Below are positions 43,199 through 52,268 of a DNA stretch of 64,000 nt, piece after piece. The position numbers and the translations under genes are program-made. The DNA is taken from NCBI GenBank assembly GCA_017435565.1, contig JAFSEU010000023.1, forward strand, positions 60,559-124,558. Direction: 5' to 3'. Origin of the DNA: Oscillospiraceae bacterium. GTDB taxonomy: Bacteria; Bacillota; Clostridia; Oscillospirales; Ruminococcaceae. How positions within the stretch are numbered: position 1 is the stretch's first letter; each line of letters begins with the position of its first letter. Under the pieces are notes generated by a model. The model was not told the origin of the DNA, did not search any database, and saw nothing but the letters and a program-made list of their open reading frames with translations.

Positions 43199-43491
43199 GG
43201 CTGTTTATTTACATATTGATAATGGCGGGGGTTACCTATCTTATCCGCATGCTTCCGTTCACGCTTTTCCGCAAAGAAATAAAGTCAAAATTTTTAAAAA
43301 GCTTTCTGTATTATATACCGTATACCGTTCTGGCGGCGATGACAATTCCGGCAATTTTCTCTTCAACGGGTGATATGCTTTCGGCAACTGTCGGAACAAT
43401 TGTTGCTGTTATTCTTGCATTTTTTGATTTGCCGCTTATTGTTGTGGCACTTGCGGCGTCGCTTGCGGCATATATAACGATGATTATGTAA
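43195..43491 (+). CDS. azlD: Branched-chain amino-acid exporter small subunit AzlD
   Basis: 98 residues with about four hydrophobic segments and the AzlD-type start TYLIRMLPFTLFRKEIKS, then FLYYIPYTVLAAMTIPAI. Its ATG overlaps the azlC stop (ATGA), and a GAGGAGG precedes it, so expression is coupled. Confidence 0.92.
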   Translation: MRLFIYILIMAGVTYLIRMLPFTLFRKEIKSKFLKSFLYYIPYTVLAAMTIPAIFSSTGDMLSATVGTIVAVILAFFDLPLIVVALAASLAAYITMIM

Positions 43492-43511
43492 ATTTATTAT
43501 GGGGGATTTTT

Positions 43512-43967
43512 ATGAGCAACAGATTTTTTGCTGTGTGCGGCATTGTTGAAATAGATGGAAAGATTCTGTTTGTGCGACATACCTACGGAAGCGCAAAGGA
43601 CAGAATTCTGATTCCCGGCGGTTTTGTGCGTGAAAACGAAATGCCTAATGATGCTGTTGAGCGTGAAATATTTGAAGAAACGCAGGTTCGTGCAAAGGCT
43701 AAATCGGTTATGGCTGTTGAATTCAAGCCTGCACAATGGTGTGTTGTGTTTATTATGGATTATATTGAAGGAAATCCCGTTTCGGATAATTATGAAAACA
43801 GCGAGGTGCTTTTGCTTGAAGCGAGCGAGGCGATAAAGCGCAGTGATATCACAAATTTAAGCCGCGAAATTTTAAAGGCATATATAAAAAAGTCGCATAC
43901 GCTTGAGAAAAGCGATTATGTTTCAGCTTCGGCCACACCCGAAACCTATGCGGTATTCGGAATTTGA
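43512..43967 (+). CDS. Nudix hydrolase
   Basis: 151 residues. The Nudix box is GGFVRENEMPNDAVEREIFEET, with the metal-binding REIFEE core intact. It cleaves a nucleoside diphosphate linked to another moiety; the substrate is not predictable. Start MSNRFFAVCGIVEIDGKILFVRH is typical. It lies 20 bp after azlD and 25 bp before a nucleoside phosphorylase gene, so a nucleotide-salvage role is possible. Confidence 0.9.
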   Translation: MSNRFFAVCGIVEIDGKILFVRHTYGSAKDRILIPGGFVRENEMPNDAVEREIFEETQVRAKAKSVMAVEFKPAQWCVVFIMDYIEGNPVSDNYENSEVLLLEASEAIKRSDITNLSREILKAYIKKSHTLEKSDYVSASATPETYAVFGI

Positions 43968-43992
43968 AAAAATTTACTGGAGGAATTGAAAA

Positions 43993-44760
43993 ATGGCTAT
44001 AATAAAAAATGATATACCGATTTTGGAATATGATGACTGTCAAACGGCGGTTTTGAATCCGGATTGCAGAGATATTGATATAAAGCTTCCCGAAAGGGCT
44101 GTGTTTGCTTTTCTTGCAGATTTAGTTGATAGATATGCTCTGTCGCATAATGCTGTTAAGGTTTATGAATACGAAACCATAACGAAGAATTTTCCCGTTT
44201 ACATATTAAATCACAACGGCGAGGAAATCTGCCTTTGCCAGGCACCATTGGGCGGAAGCGCTGCCGTACAGATACTTGACTGGATGATTTGCTACGGCGT
44301 TAAAAAGGTGATTGCAACAGGCTCGTGCGGTGCGTTGATAGATTTTGAAGAAAACACCTTCCTTGTTCCTAAAAAGGCATTGCGTGATGAAGGTGCTTCA
44401 TATCATTATCTGCCGCCTTCTCGTTTTGTTGAGATTGATTCAGCCGTGCTTGATGCTATAAAATCCACACTTGAAAGCAAGAACTATGCTTATACCGAGT
44501 GCGTGACGTGGACTACCGACGGTTTTTACAGAGAAACAAAGGAGAAGGTTAATTACCGCAAGCAGGAGGGCTGCACCGTTGTTGATATGGAATGTGCTTC
44601 CATGGCAGCGTGCGCTCAGTTTCGCGGCGCAAAATTCGGTCAGATTCTTTTCACCGCCGATACTCTTGCCGATGTCGAATCCTATGACGAAAGGGACTGG
44701 GGCGTAAAATCGTTTGAAAAGGCACTTGAGCTTGCTCTTGATACCGCTTTGGCGCTGTAA
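43993..44760 (+). CDS. Nucleoside phosphorylase (PNP/UDP family)
   Basis: 255 residues, similar in length to uridine phosphorylase. Family features are VIATGSCGALIDF (phosphate and base pocket) and VVDMECASMAACAQFRG (ribose-binding Met-Glu), with a late active-site Asp in LFTADTL. It cleaves a nucleoside to a free base and ribose-1-phosphate; purine versus uridine preference cannot be read with certainty. AGGAATTGAAAA precedes the ATG. Confidence 0.88.
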   Translation: MAIIKNDIPILEYDDCQTAVLNPDCRDIDIKLPERAVFAFLADLVDRYALSHNAVKVYEYETITKNFPVYILNHNGEEICLCQAPLGGSAAVQILDWMICYGVKKVIATGSCGALIDFEENTFLVPKKALRDEGASYHYLPPSRFVEIDSAVLDAIKSTLESKNYAYTECVTWTTDGFYRETKEKVNYRKQEGCTVVDMECASMAACAQFRGAKFGQILFTADTLADVESYDERDWGVKSFEKALELALDTALAL

Positions 44761-44772
44761 ATTATTAAATAA

Positions 44773-44800
44773 AAAATCCCCTTGAATTCAAGGGGATTTT
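44773..44800. terminator. Perfect palindromic bidirectional terminator
   Basis: AAAATCCCCTTGAA pairs with TTCAAGGGGATTTT without mismatch. It is followed by T runs on both strands, between convergent genes. Confidence 0.93.
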
Positions 44801-44802
44801 TG

Positions 44803-45006
44803 TTATTCTTCGGTGATTTCAAACAGCTCATTAGGTGTGCAGTCGAACAATAAACAAAGCGTTTCAATGTTTTCATATCTTATGGATTTTGTCTCGTTGT
44901 TTATCATTCTGCTGAAATTCTGATAGCTCATTCCAAGTTGTTTGTAAAGCCAGTATTTTGTTTTTCCGTTTTTCTCCAACAGCTCCAGCACATTTAATTT
45001 TATCAT
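44803..45006 (-). CDS. Small XRE-family (Cro/CI-type) transcriptional regulator
   Basis: 67 residues forming a single helix-turn-helix domain: NVLELLEKNGKTKYWLYKQLGMSYQNFSRMINNETKSI, then NIETLCLLFDCTPNELFE. No effector domain is present. Such proteins are stand-alone regulators or antitoxins; no toxin partner is adjacent. The ATG follows GGAG. Confidence 0.9.
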   Translation of the reverse strand: MIKLNVLELLEKNGKTKYWLYKQLGMSYQNFSRMINNETKSIRYENIETLCLLFDCTPNELFEITEE

Positions 45007-45040
45007 AAGACATTTCTCCGTAACTTTGTACTACTTTAAC

Positions 45041-45072
45041 AACCCGAAAGGCAAATAATTGCTTTTCGGGTT
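45041..45072. terminator. Terminator between the RHH and XRE genes
   Basis: AACCCGAAA pairs with TTTCGGGTT over a short loop. On the plus strand a GCTTTTTACGTTTT run follows; on the minus strand GTTAAAG follows. It probably ends the SPFH-RHH transcript, though only weakly on that strand. Confidence 0.6.
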
Positions 45073-45100
45073 GCTTTTTACGTTTTATTGTTCTATTGAT

Positions 45101-45322
45101 TTATTGTTCGTCGTCTCCGATAAATTCCGAAAGGTCGATGTCAAGCTCACTCTCAAGCTTTTCGGGGGTGTATTTTCCGCTTTTTATGCGCTGCTTTACA
45201 CATTCTGTCAGCAGATATTCTATCTGTCCGTTTATCGAACGGAAATCGTCCTGCGCCCAGCGTGCAAGGTCATTATAAAGCCTTTCGGAAAGGCGCAGTG
45301 GGACTTGTTTTTTAGCTGCCAT
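45101..45322 (-). CDS. Arc-like ribbon-helix-helix DNA-binding protein
   Basis: 73 residues. KQVPLRLSERLYNDLARWAQDDFRSINGQIEYLL matches the Arc/MetJ ribbon-helix-helix pattern of one beta strand and two helices; the C-terminal 25 residues are acidic. The start is 1 bp after the SPFH stop, so it is co-translated. Arc-like dimers bind palindromic or repeated DNA, and the operon promoter contains such repeats. This supports autoregulation (inference). Confidence 0.85.
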   Translation of the reverse strand: MAAKKQVPLRLSERLYNDLARWAQDDFRSINGQIEYLLTECVKQRIKSGKYTPEKLESELDIDLSEFIGDDEQ

Positions 45323-45323
45323 A

Positions 45324-46337
45324 TCAATAAAGCGAACCCGAATTTACAACGGGCTGAGCGTCGTGGTTTCCGCACAATACAACGAGCAGATTGGAAACCA
45401 TAGCGGCTTTGCGTTCTTCGTCAAGCTCAACAACATTCTTTTCAGAAAGTCTTTCAAGTGCCATTTCAACCATGCCGACAGCACCGTCAACAATCATCTT
45501 TCTTGCGTCGATGATAGCCGAAGCCTGCTGACGCTGAAGCATTACAGCGGCAATTTCGGGCGCATATGCAAGATAGGTGATTCTTGCTTCGACAATTTCG
45601 AGACCTGCCATTTCAACCTTGCTCTGGATCTCATCCCTGATTCTTGCGGCAACAACCTCGCTGGAGCCACGCAGGCTGCCTTCGTCGGCAATTCCGTCAC
45701 CTGTGGTGTCAACGTTGGGGGCTACGTCATAAGGATAAAGCCTTACGATATTTCTCAAAGCGCTATCGCACTGCAAAGAAAGATATTCTTTGTAGTTGTC
45801 AACCTCAAACACAGCCTTTGCTGTATCAAGCACACGCCATGTTACGGCAATGCCGATTTCGATAGGGTTGCCGAGACAATCATTTATCTTCTGGCGGTTG
45901 TTATTGAGAGTCATAATCTTGAGGGAGATTTTTTTGCTGATATTTACAGAAGCATTCAGATCTTCTCCGCTTATATTTATGTGCGCGCCGCTTGATGCAA
46001 CGTCGCCGCTCTGACGCAGTTTAGTCTGTGCGGCGGGGTTTACTGCAGAAACAAACGGGTTTACATAATAAAAACCGTCGCCCTTTAATGTGCCGATATA
46101 TTTACCGAAAAGTGTCAGTACAAGTGCTTCCTGCGGCTTTAACACTTTAAGTCCGCAATAGGGTATCCAGCCGATGCACAGCCAGATGATGCCGATAACA
46201 AGCAAAACTGTACCCAAAGCCGTACCCTCGTTAATTGCTCCCAGAATCACAACGCCGATTGCAGCTAAGTATAAAAGTGTTGTCAGCAGTAAAACTGCCA
46301 TTCCGTTCTTCTTGGTTCGTAAAATCTTTTCTTCCAT
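45324..46337 (-). CDS. SPFH-domain membrane protein
   Basis: 337 residues from the ATG at 46337 (AAAGGG upstream). Two membrane helices (about 12-34 and 41-60), an SPFH/prohibitin domain (about 65-290), and a short helical C-terminus ending [20 protein letters not shown]. Within it, [10 protein letters not shown] (210-219) resembles a Ca2+-binding DxxxDGxxD loop, an unusual insertion. It forms an operon with a ribbon-helix-helix protein; SPFH plus Arc-like pairs recur in Firmicutes, but their function is not defined. Confidence 0.9.
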   Translation of the reverse strand: MEEKILRTKKNGMAVLLLTTLLYLAAIGVVILGAINEGTALGTVLLVIGIIWLCIGWIPYCGLKVLKPQEALVLTLFGKYIGTLKGDGFYYVNPFVSAVNPAAQTKLRQSGDVASSGAHINISGEDLNASVNISKKISLKIMTLNNNRQKINDCLGNPIEIGIAVTWRVLDTAKAVFEVDNYKEYLSLQCDSALRNIVRLYPYDVAPNVDTTGDGIADEGSLRGSSEVVAARIRDEIQSKVEMAGLEIVEARITYLAYAPEIAAVMLQRQQASAIIDARKMIVDGAVGMVEMALERLSEKNVVELDEERKAAMVSNLLVVLCGNHDAQPVVNSGSLY

Positions 46338-46351
46338 ATTCAATCCCTTTC

Positions 46352-46409
46352 TATCACATAGATATTTATGTGATATCAAAATGATATCATAATAATTATG
46401 ATTTGTCAA
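46352..46409 (-). promoter_or_regulatory. Palindrome-rich promoter of the SPFH-RHH operon
   Basis: On the minus strand TTGACA (46404-46409), 17 bp, TATCAT (46381-46386). TGATATCA occurs twice (46371-46378 and 46382-46389), 11 bp apart, over the -10 and start site. The inverted repeat TATCACATA-6 nt-TATGTGATA (46352-46375) overlaps it. Probable operators for the ribbon-helix-helix protein of the same operon. Confidence 0.78.
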
Positions 46410-46444
46410 GAGGTTTTTAAAAAATTATTATAAAGCATAAAAAA

Positions 46445-46475
46445 TCCCCGAAGCTATCGGTTTTGCTTCGGGGAT
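46445..46475 (-). terminator. Terminator of the second degV gene
   Basis: On the minus strand CCCCGAAGC pairs with GCTTCGGGG and is followed by ATTTTTTATG. Confidence 0.9.
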
Positions 46476-46500
46476 ATCACATCAGATTATTATTACAGCG

Positions 46501-47388
46501 TTATTCTCCGCGCTTGTCGCCGAAGAAAAACAGTGCAACTGTACCGGGGCCTGTGTGGCTGCCGATTACCGTGCCGATGCTGAAAATTTTGACAGGCTCG
46601 GCAAGCTTTTTGAATTTGGATTCTATAAGGTCGGCGACGGCTCTTGCGTCTTCATAGCAGGCAGATTGTGAAATAAAGCACTTTCCGTCATAATCAAGAC
46701 CGTTTTCGGCATGAAGTTCCATCTTTTTGACGATCTCTTCAATAGCTTTTCTCTTTGAACGTATTTTGTGACGGGGAATGAGCTTTCCTTCATTATTCAT
46801 ATTAAGCAGTGGACAAATGCCAAGTATGTTTGCAAATGTACCCGCAGCAGGTGATACTCTTCCGCCTCTGATATAGCTTGTAAGGTCAGTTGAGAAGAAC
46901 CAGTGGTGAAGATTGAGCTTGTTGTTTTCTACCCAATCACGAGCCTCTTCAATAGAAGCACCGCTGTCACGAAGTTGGGCTGCGGCGTCAATAAGCAAGC
47001 CGTAGCCACTTGAAGCGCCCAGACCGTCAACGATATAAAGCTTTGCGTCAGGGTATTTTTCACGCAAGTCTTCAGCGGCGATTCGTGCCGAATTATATGA
47101 GCCAGAAAGACCCGATGAAAATGCAATGTGAAGAATATCCTTGCCTTCTTTCAAAAAGGGCTCGAAAAATTCAGTATATTGCTCTACATTGACTTGTGAT
47201 GTTGTGGGAGTAGCGCCGTCTTTGATTTTTTGATAAAACTTATCATATGTAATTGATGCGCCAAGGTCATCCGGATAATCCACACCGTCAAGATTATAAT
47301 GAAAGTATGTACATGGCACATTCAGACTGTCAACATATTCTCTTGAAAGGTCAATAGTCGAACAGCAGGTGAGAATAAATTTCTGCAT
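46501..47388 (-). CDS. DegV family fatty-acid-binding protein (second copy)
   Basis: 295 residues from the ATG at 47388, which follows AAGGAG; upstream in-frame codons overlap the promoter and are not translated. The start region ILTCCSTIDLSREY replaces the usual TDSS with CCST. ATPTTSQVNVEQY and FSSGLSGSYNSAR are the lipid-binding motifs. FakB-type carrier for fatty acids. Monocistronic, with promoter TTGAAA-17-TATAAT at 47426-47454. Confidence 0.9.
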   Translation of the reverse strand: MQKFILTCCSTIDLSREYVDSLNVPCTYFHYNLDGVDYPDDLGASITYDKFYQKIKDGATPTTSQVNVEQYTEFFEPFLKEGKDILHIAFSSGLSGSYNSARIAAEDLREKYPDAKLYIVDGLGASSGYGLLIDAAAQLRDSGASIEEARDWVENNKLNLHHWFFSTDLTSYIRGGRVSPAAGTFANILGICPLLNMNNEGKLIPRHKIRSKRKAIEEIVKKMELHAENGLDYDGKCFISQSACYEDARAVADLIESKFKKLAEPVKIFSIGTVIGSHTGPGTVALFFFGDKRGE

Positions 47389-47425
47389 ATCTTTGCTCCT
47401 TTTCATAAAACTGCTATACCCTTTA

Positions 47426-47454
47426 ATTATATCATCATACAGTAATAATTTCAA
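47426..47454 (-). promoter_or_regulatory. Promoter of the second degV gene
   Basis: On the minus strand TTGAAA (47449-47454), 17 bp, TATAAT (47426-47431). Confidence 0.85.
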
Positions 47455-47477
47455 GTTTTTTTAGAAACAAAAAACAA

Positions 47478-47512
47478 AATGAGGCATCCTTTTGGGATAC
47501 CTCATTTTTTTA
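47478..47512 (-). terminator. Terminator of the sugar-binding lipoprotein gene
   Basis: ATGAGG and ATCC pair with GGAT and CCTCAT around a small loop (47478-47505). T runs follow on both strands (TTTGTTTTTT on minus). Confidence 0.85.
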
Positions 47513-47522
47513 CAGCATTATT

Positions 47523-48962
47523 TTAGTTGAAAGAATCGCTTGTCTGAAGGGGATTTGCATTGGTTTCGTTAACGACTGTGTCTACGAAATCGTAGCAGTT
47601 ATTCATTGTTTCACTCCAGAGGATACCACCGGAAAGAGAAGCACGGATACCTGTTTGTTCGCTGTCGAGAACAGTAGTAAGGTCAGCAGTTACGCACTTG
47701 TAGAAGTCGAATACAGGGTTTTCCTGAGCAATTTCCTGCATTGTAGCCTTCATTTCAATCATTTCATCGGTCCAGCCATATTCTTCCTTAAGCTTTGTTG
47801 CACCGATTTCCTGTGCGGATTCATCCATAAGAGCAAGTCTCTTGCACTCAGCAAATGCGATTACGCCTTCGGGGTTGGAGCCGTTCTTGCACATTACAAA
47901 ACCGTCAAGACCTGCGGGTATGTAGTGTTCGTCAGCCTCAGGGTCTGCAGGCATGGGAACGAAGAATACATCTTCACCGAACTCAGCAGACCACTGATCC
48001 TGTGCGCGGAAGAGAGTCCAGAGACCGCAGGGATAGAATAGAGTCTTGCCTTCGCCGATGAACTGAGGCTGAACTTCCCAGTTGAAATCAGCTCTGTTGA
48101 GGATAAGGCTGTTTGTGTACATATCATACATAAGAGTGTTGACTCTTTCAATGCTGGAATCCTTGAGGTTGTTTACAAGAACGCCGTCTTCAAGTCCGAC
48201 GTAGGGAACGCCTGTTGTAAGGGAAAGAGCAGCTTCTGTCCAGTAACCGTCGATACCGTAGTATCCGTTTTCGGGGTCTGCAAAAGCATCCATCATTTCA
48301 TAGAATGTGTCCCATGTCCAGTCGCCGCTTGCAAGAAGCTCAGCCGGGTCGGTAAGACCTGCGTCGGCAATTGTTGACTTGTTGTAGATGATTGCGCAGT
48401 TGTCACCTGTAACCTCGGTACAGATAATATAGTGGTTTCCGTTCCAGAGCAAAGAATCGTTTGCATCCTGAACATCTTCCCAAAGCTCAGTTGAGAAATC
48501 AACATAATCATCAACGGGAACAAACATACCCTTGATAGCGCCCTTGGGGAATGCGTCCATATCACCTGCGGGGAAGAAGTCGATGCCTTCGCCGCCGACA
48601 ATTGCTGTTGCAAGTGAGTCGTATCTTGTTTCCCAGTCAACGGGGTGATATTCGATTACACCGTCATATTTTTCCTGGAAAAGTGTAAGCTCGATAGATT
48701 CAGCCTTACCGGTTGCATCGGGGTTGATGTCCCAGTTGGCCATCCATTTTACGGTTTTGTTTTCGAGAGTGTCATAGGTAAGCATATCATCAATGCCTTC
48801 CTGATTTGCAATATCGCTGATAGCGCTGCGCTCTTCCTCGTCAATGGAATTAGCGATGAATGAAGAAGACGAGCTGTCGTCCTTATCCTTTCCGCAGGCA
48901 AGAAGCGGCATTGTGCAGCTGATTGCCAAAAGCATAGCAAGAATACGTTTAGTTGTGTTCAA
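47523..48962 (-). CDS. Extracellular solute-binding lipoprotein (family 1, sugar type)
   Basis: 479 residues; signal peptide with lipobox LLAC (Cys23), then an acidic Ser-rich spacer. The family-1 fold is suggested by FQEKYDGVIEYHPVDWETRYDSLATAIVGGEGIDFFP, the mid-region NHYIICTEV, and FYPCGLWTLF. Probably binds an oligosaccharide. No ABC permease or ATPase lies nearby, so it is an orphan that must share a transporter encoded elsewhere. Promoter TTGACA-17-TATGAT is at 49023-49051; a GATTA/TAATC inverted repeat (48999-49012) lies just downstream. Confidence 0.87.
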   Translation of the reverse strand: MNTTKRILAMLLAISCTMPLLACGKDKDDSSSSSFIANSIDEEERSAISDIANQEGIDDMLTYDTLENKTVKWMANWDINPDATGKAESIELTLFQEKYDGVIEYHPVDWETRYDSLATAIVGGEGIDFFPAGDMDAFPKGAIKGMFVPVDDYVDFSTELWEDVQDANDSLLWNGNHYIICTEVTGDNCAIIYNKSTIADAGLTDPAELLASGDWTWDTFYEMMDAFADPENGYYGIDGYWTEAALSLTTGVPYVGLEDGVLVNNLKDSSIERVNTLMYDMYTNSLILNRADFNWEVQPQFIGEGKTLFYPCGLWTLFRAQDQWSAEFGEDVFFVPMPADPEADEHYIPAGLDGFVMCKNGSNPEGVIAFAECKRLALMDESAQEIGATKLKEEYGWTDEMIEMKATMQEIAQENPVFDFYKCVTADLTTVLDSEQTGIRASLSGGILWSETMNNCYDFVDTVVNETNANPLQTSDSFN

Positions 48963-49022
48963 ACTTATTTCCTCCTCTAAAGTTTTATGTTTAATTGCGA
49001 TTAAATATAATCAACCACAATT

Positions 49023-49051
49023 ATCATACCAAAAATAAAGCATTATGTCAA
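49023..49051 (-). promoter_or_regulatory. Promoter of the sugar-binding lipoprotein gene
   Basis: On the minus strand TTGACA (49046-49051), 17 bp, TATGAT (49023-49028). Confidence 0.83.
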
Positions 49052-49096
49052 TGAAAATACTGCACAGATTGGCATACTTAAAAATAGTCAAAATTA

Positions 49097-50632
49097 CTAA
49101 TCTTTTTGATTTCCCCAATATTTCTTGTCAAGACTGCGGTATGAAACTGCCTGCGCAAGGTGTGCCTTTTCGATGGTTTCAATGCCGTTTAAATCAGCAA
49201 TAGTGCGTGAAACCTTGAGTATTCTGTCATAAGCTCTCGCCGACAAGCAGAGCTTTTCAAAGATTGCTTTTAAAAACTTTTCAGCGTCATCCGACATTGT
49301 GCAGACCTCGGAGATTATATCCGAGGTGATATTTGAGTTGGAAACGATGCTTGTTCCCTTATAACGCCTGTACTGAATTTCCCTTGCTTTTTCGACGCGC
49401 CTTCTGATAGAGTCACTTGATTCTTCGTTATTCTTTGAGGTCAGGTTTTCGTACTCGACAGGTGCCACGTCAACGTGAAGGTCAAAACGGTCGAGAAGCG
49501 GGCCTGAAATTTTTGCAAGATAATTTTTAACAGAGCGCTCCGTGCAGGTGCATCTGCGTTTGAGGTTTCCGAAATATCCGCACGGACAAGGATTCATAGC
49601 GGCTATCAGCATAATATTGCTCGGATAGCTGACAGTTCCGCTTGAGCGTGAAATCGTGACGATTCCGTCTTCCAATGGCTGGCGCAGTATTTCAAGAGTA
49701 CGGCGGTCAAATTCTGCAAGCTCGTCTAAAAACAAAAGTCCGTTGTGGGCGAGCGAAATTTCGCCCGGATGGGGTATTGAACCGCCGCCTGCAAGTCCTG
49801 CGCTTGATACTGTGTGGTGGGGTGCACGAAAAGGACGCCTTGTTATAAGCGGAGTGTCATTATCAAGCATTCCCGATATGGAGTAGACCATTGTGGTTTC
49901 AATGCTTTCTTCAAAGGTCATTTTCGGCAGAATCGAAGGCATACGCTTTGCCAGCATACTTTTTCCGCTTCCCGGTGCGCCGATAAGCAGTGCATTGTGT
50001 CCGCCTGCAGCGGCAATTTCAAGAGCTTTTTTTGCATTTGCCTGACCCTTTACATCCTTGAAATCAAGCGGATATTCATATGCGTCGCTTTTTGCTGTAT
50101 ATTTTTGTGCAGGTTCAAGAATGTTGGATCCGTTCAGATGTGCAAGTAGTTGAGAAAGGTTTTTGATTCCGTATATTTCAATGTTATCGGCAACGCTTGC
50201 TTCATATGCATTGTCAAACGGCACAAAAATCTTCTTGATGCCATATTTTGCGGCAAGCAACACCATCGGCAGAACGCCGTTAATCGGTCTTACATCTCCG
50301 TTGAGAGCAAGCTCACCCACAAAAGCGCAGTCGCTCAAATCGTTTTTTACAAGACCGATAGCGCAGAGAATTGACATCAGAATAGGCAAATCGTTTGAGG
50401 TTCCGCTTTTTTTGGTGTCGGCAGGCGCTAAATTTATTGTGATTTTTGCAACGGGAAGGTTGATTTCGCAGGCCTTTGCCGCCGCTTTTATGCGTTCGCG
50501 GCTTTCTCTTACAACATTGTCCGGAAAGCCGACAATGTCAAAAGAAGGCAGTCCTCGGCTGATATCCGCTTCTACCTCAATGCCAAAGGCGTTGAGCCCA
50601 TAAAGCCCAATGGCGTTTATTTTCGAGTACAT
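49097..50632 (-). CDS. ComM/YifB-type AAA+ ATPase (Mg-chelatase-like)
   Basis: 511 residues: N-terminal Lon-like ChlI domain (GLPSFDIVGFPDNVVRESRERIKAA), AAA+ core with Walker A GAPGSGKSMLAKRMPSILP and Walker B LLFLDELAEF, and the C-terminal Mg-chelatase domain (LSARAYDRILKVSRTIADL). In transformable bacteria ComM is a hexameric helicase that extends recombination branches; elsewhere its role is unclear. It is the last gene of the operon that begins with the MBOAT protein. Confidence 0.93.
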   Translation of the reverse strand: MYSKINAIGLYGLNAFGIEVEADISRGLPSFDIVGFPDNVVRESRERIKAAAKACEINLPVAKITINLAPADTKKSGTSNDLPILMSILCAIGLVKNDLSDCAFVGELALNGDVRPINGVLPMVLLAAKYGIKKIFVPFDNAYEASVADNIEIYGIKNLSQLLAHLNGSNILEPAQKYTAKSDAYEYPLDFKDVKGQANAKKALEIAAAGGHNALLIGAPGSGKSMLAKRMPSILPKMTFEESIETTMVYSISGMLDNDTPLITRRPFRAPHHTVSSAGLAGGGSIPHPGEISLAHNGLLFLDELAEFDRRTLEILRQPLEDGIVTISRSSGTVSYPSNIMLIAAMNPCPCGYFGNLKRRCTCTERSVKNYLAKISGPLLDRFDLHVDVAPVEYENLTSKNNEESSDSIRRRVEKAREIQYRRYKGTSIVSNSNITSDIISEVCTMSDDAEKFLKAIFEKLCLSARAYDRILKVSRTIADLNGIETIEKAHLAQAVSYRSLDKKYWGNQKD

Positions 50633-50647
50633 AAAAACTCACCTACC

Positions 50648-51352
50648 TTATTCATCGTCGAGTGATATCGGTCCTATGGTGTCCATAACTCCGGGGGTGT
50701 AGGTTACTTCCGTGCTTTTTTCAATGTTCTGATATTTGTTTATATCGTCCGTTGTCAGCGTGTCGGGAGTGTCGCTGCGGTTCTCGGGCAGTGTGTATTC
50801 ATCGGGCATATAATCATCAAGCTTGTTGCAGCGCAGGGTGAAATGCGGAAAGCCTTCGCATTCTCTTAGCTTGTCATATTCGTTTATTGCTCTGTACATC
50901 ATCGCATAGACCACAACTGAGAGTACGATAAAGATTATCAGTATAATTCTTATATTCAGGCGTGAATCAATAGGAATTCCTATCCAGTTGTGAATTGAGG
51001 CACGAAGCTCGGTATTTCCGAAAATTGCAAAAATGAGCATTACACCAATCGGAACTGCGGCTGAAAAAATAATGCGCTTGTCCTTACGATATATTGTAAT
51101 AATTGAGATGACAGCGAGCACAATGCCGAAGGTAAGCTGAAACAGCCCGATATTAAGGCTTTTGTGCCCTTCTTTAGGAACTGTATCGAAGAAAAATGTG
51201 TATGTGCTTGAAAATATGGCAAAGCAGTTAAGTGCGCACGAAAGCAGAAACGAATTCTTCATAGCGCTTTTCGCTTTGCTGCATTTAGCGGCGTTTTCGG
51301 TATATTCACGCTGCTTTACTGCGGCAAGCTTTATTCTTTCGCTTGTGTTCAT
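50648..51352 (-). CDS. Four-helix membrane protein, unknown function (paralogue of the next gene)
   Basis: 234 residues with about four hydrophobic segments (about 32-54, 66-84, 92-110, 132-155) and a long hydrophilic C-terminal tail. EYDKLRECEGFPHFTLR followed by DDYMPDEY resembles EYDTLSKIYGFPYFNER and SEYIPTY in the adjacent protein, so the pair probably arose by duplication. I do not recognise the family. It is 15 bp upstream of comM in the same operon. Confidence 0.7.
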   Translation of the reverse strand: MNTSERIKLAAVKQREYTENAAKCSKAKSAMKNSFLLSCALNCFAIFSSTYTFFFDTVPKEGHKSLNIGLFQLTFGIVLAVISIITIYRKDKRIIFSAAVPIGVMLIFAIFGNTELRASIHNWIGIPIDSRLNIRIILIIFIVLSVVVYAMMYRAINEYDKLRECEGFPHFTLRCNKLDDYMPDEYTLPENRSDTPDTLTTDDINKYQNIEKSTEVTYTPGVMDTIGPISLDDE

Positions 51353-51378
51353 ATAACCGTTATTCCTTTCGGTTCGGA

Positions 51379-52266
51379 TTATTTTTTGTTCTTCAGACTG
51401 CGAAGCTTCTGCGTATATTCATCGACCTTTGATTTGTCTGAAAAGGGCATATCGCGCACGTCATCGCAATTGCCCGATACATCAATGGTTTCCATAAGGT
51501 TTTCGCCTTTTGAATAGTCCGAGTCAAGTTCAGCGATTTCATCGGTTATGCTGACTTCATCGGGTGAATATGAAACTATGTCGTTCGTGTTGTATGTAGG
51601 GATATATTCGCTTTTTTGTTCGTTAAACCTTTCGTTAAAATACGGAAAGCCGTAGATTTTGCTTAAAGTATCATATTCTTTGATATACTCCAGACTGATG
51701 AGATTTAAAACGGCGCTGAGCATAAAAAGTATATGCGGATAGATTACATTATTTATTTCGTTTCCAAGGCAAAGTATGCAATAAACAATCAGCGAAAGTC
51801 CGCACGTCAGAATCGCATTTCTCTTGTTTTTGTAAATAATAAGCGCTGCAAACACAAGCGCATAGCAGGGGAGCAGTAAAATTACGCTCGGAAAGCCTAA
51901 AATAGTTTCAAAGGCTGACAATTCACATAATGTCGTTTCAATCAACGTGGCGGTAAGAAACACAAATGACAGCGCAATAAGCGCTTTTGTTGCTTTTTTG
52001 CTTTTTGAATATGATAGAATCATCAATACGAAAAGCGGCAGCATTGCAACAGCGGACGCACCTGCAAGCATTATCGGTTCTGCAGCATTGCCGATGCCTT
52101 GCAGCGATATTCCGTGAACGATTTTGAAAAGATACAGAACAAACACAGCTATGCAGAAAATATGGTAGCAAAACACGATTTTCAGTCTGAGCGACAACGT
52201 TTCGACCCTTTGACGCAAGGCGGCAAGCTCACTTTTTTCAGCCTTGATTCTGTCCGTGTTTTTCAT
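51379..52266 (-). CDS. Multi-helix membrane protein, unknown function (paralogue of the previous gene)
   Basis: 295 residues with about seven hydrophobic segments between residues 30 and 190, a Lys/Arg/Glu-rich N-terminal helix that may be a coiled coil, and an acidic C-terminal tail. The shared motif EYDxLxxxxGFPxFxxR (about 193-210) links it to the smaller neighbour. The gap to the TtcA-like gene is 2 bp, so the genes are co-transcribed. Function unknown. Confidence 0.7.
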   Translation of the reverse strand: MKNTDRIKAEKSELAALRQRVETLSLRLKIVFCYHIFCIAVFVLYLFKIVHGISLQGIGNAAEPIMLAGASAVAMLPLFVLMILSYSKSKKATKALIALSFVFLTATLIETTLCELSAFETILGFPSVILLLPCYALVFAALIIYKNKRNAILTCGLSLIVYCILCLGNEINNVIYPHILFMLSAVLNLISLEYIKEYDTLSKIYGFPYFNERFNEQKSEYIPTYNTNDIVSYSPDEVSITDEIAELDSDYSKGENLMETIDVSGNCDDVRDMPFSDKSKVDEYTQKLRSLKNKK

Positions 52267-52268
52267 CT

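Noticed and set aside
44803..45322. Toxin-antitoxin pair formed by the XRE and RHH proteins
   Set aside because: Both are DNA-binding proteins, they are separated by a terminator, and no toxin domain is encoded between or beside them.
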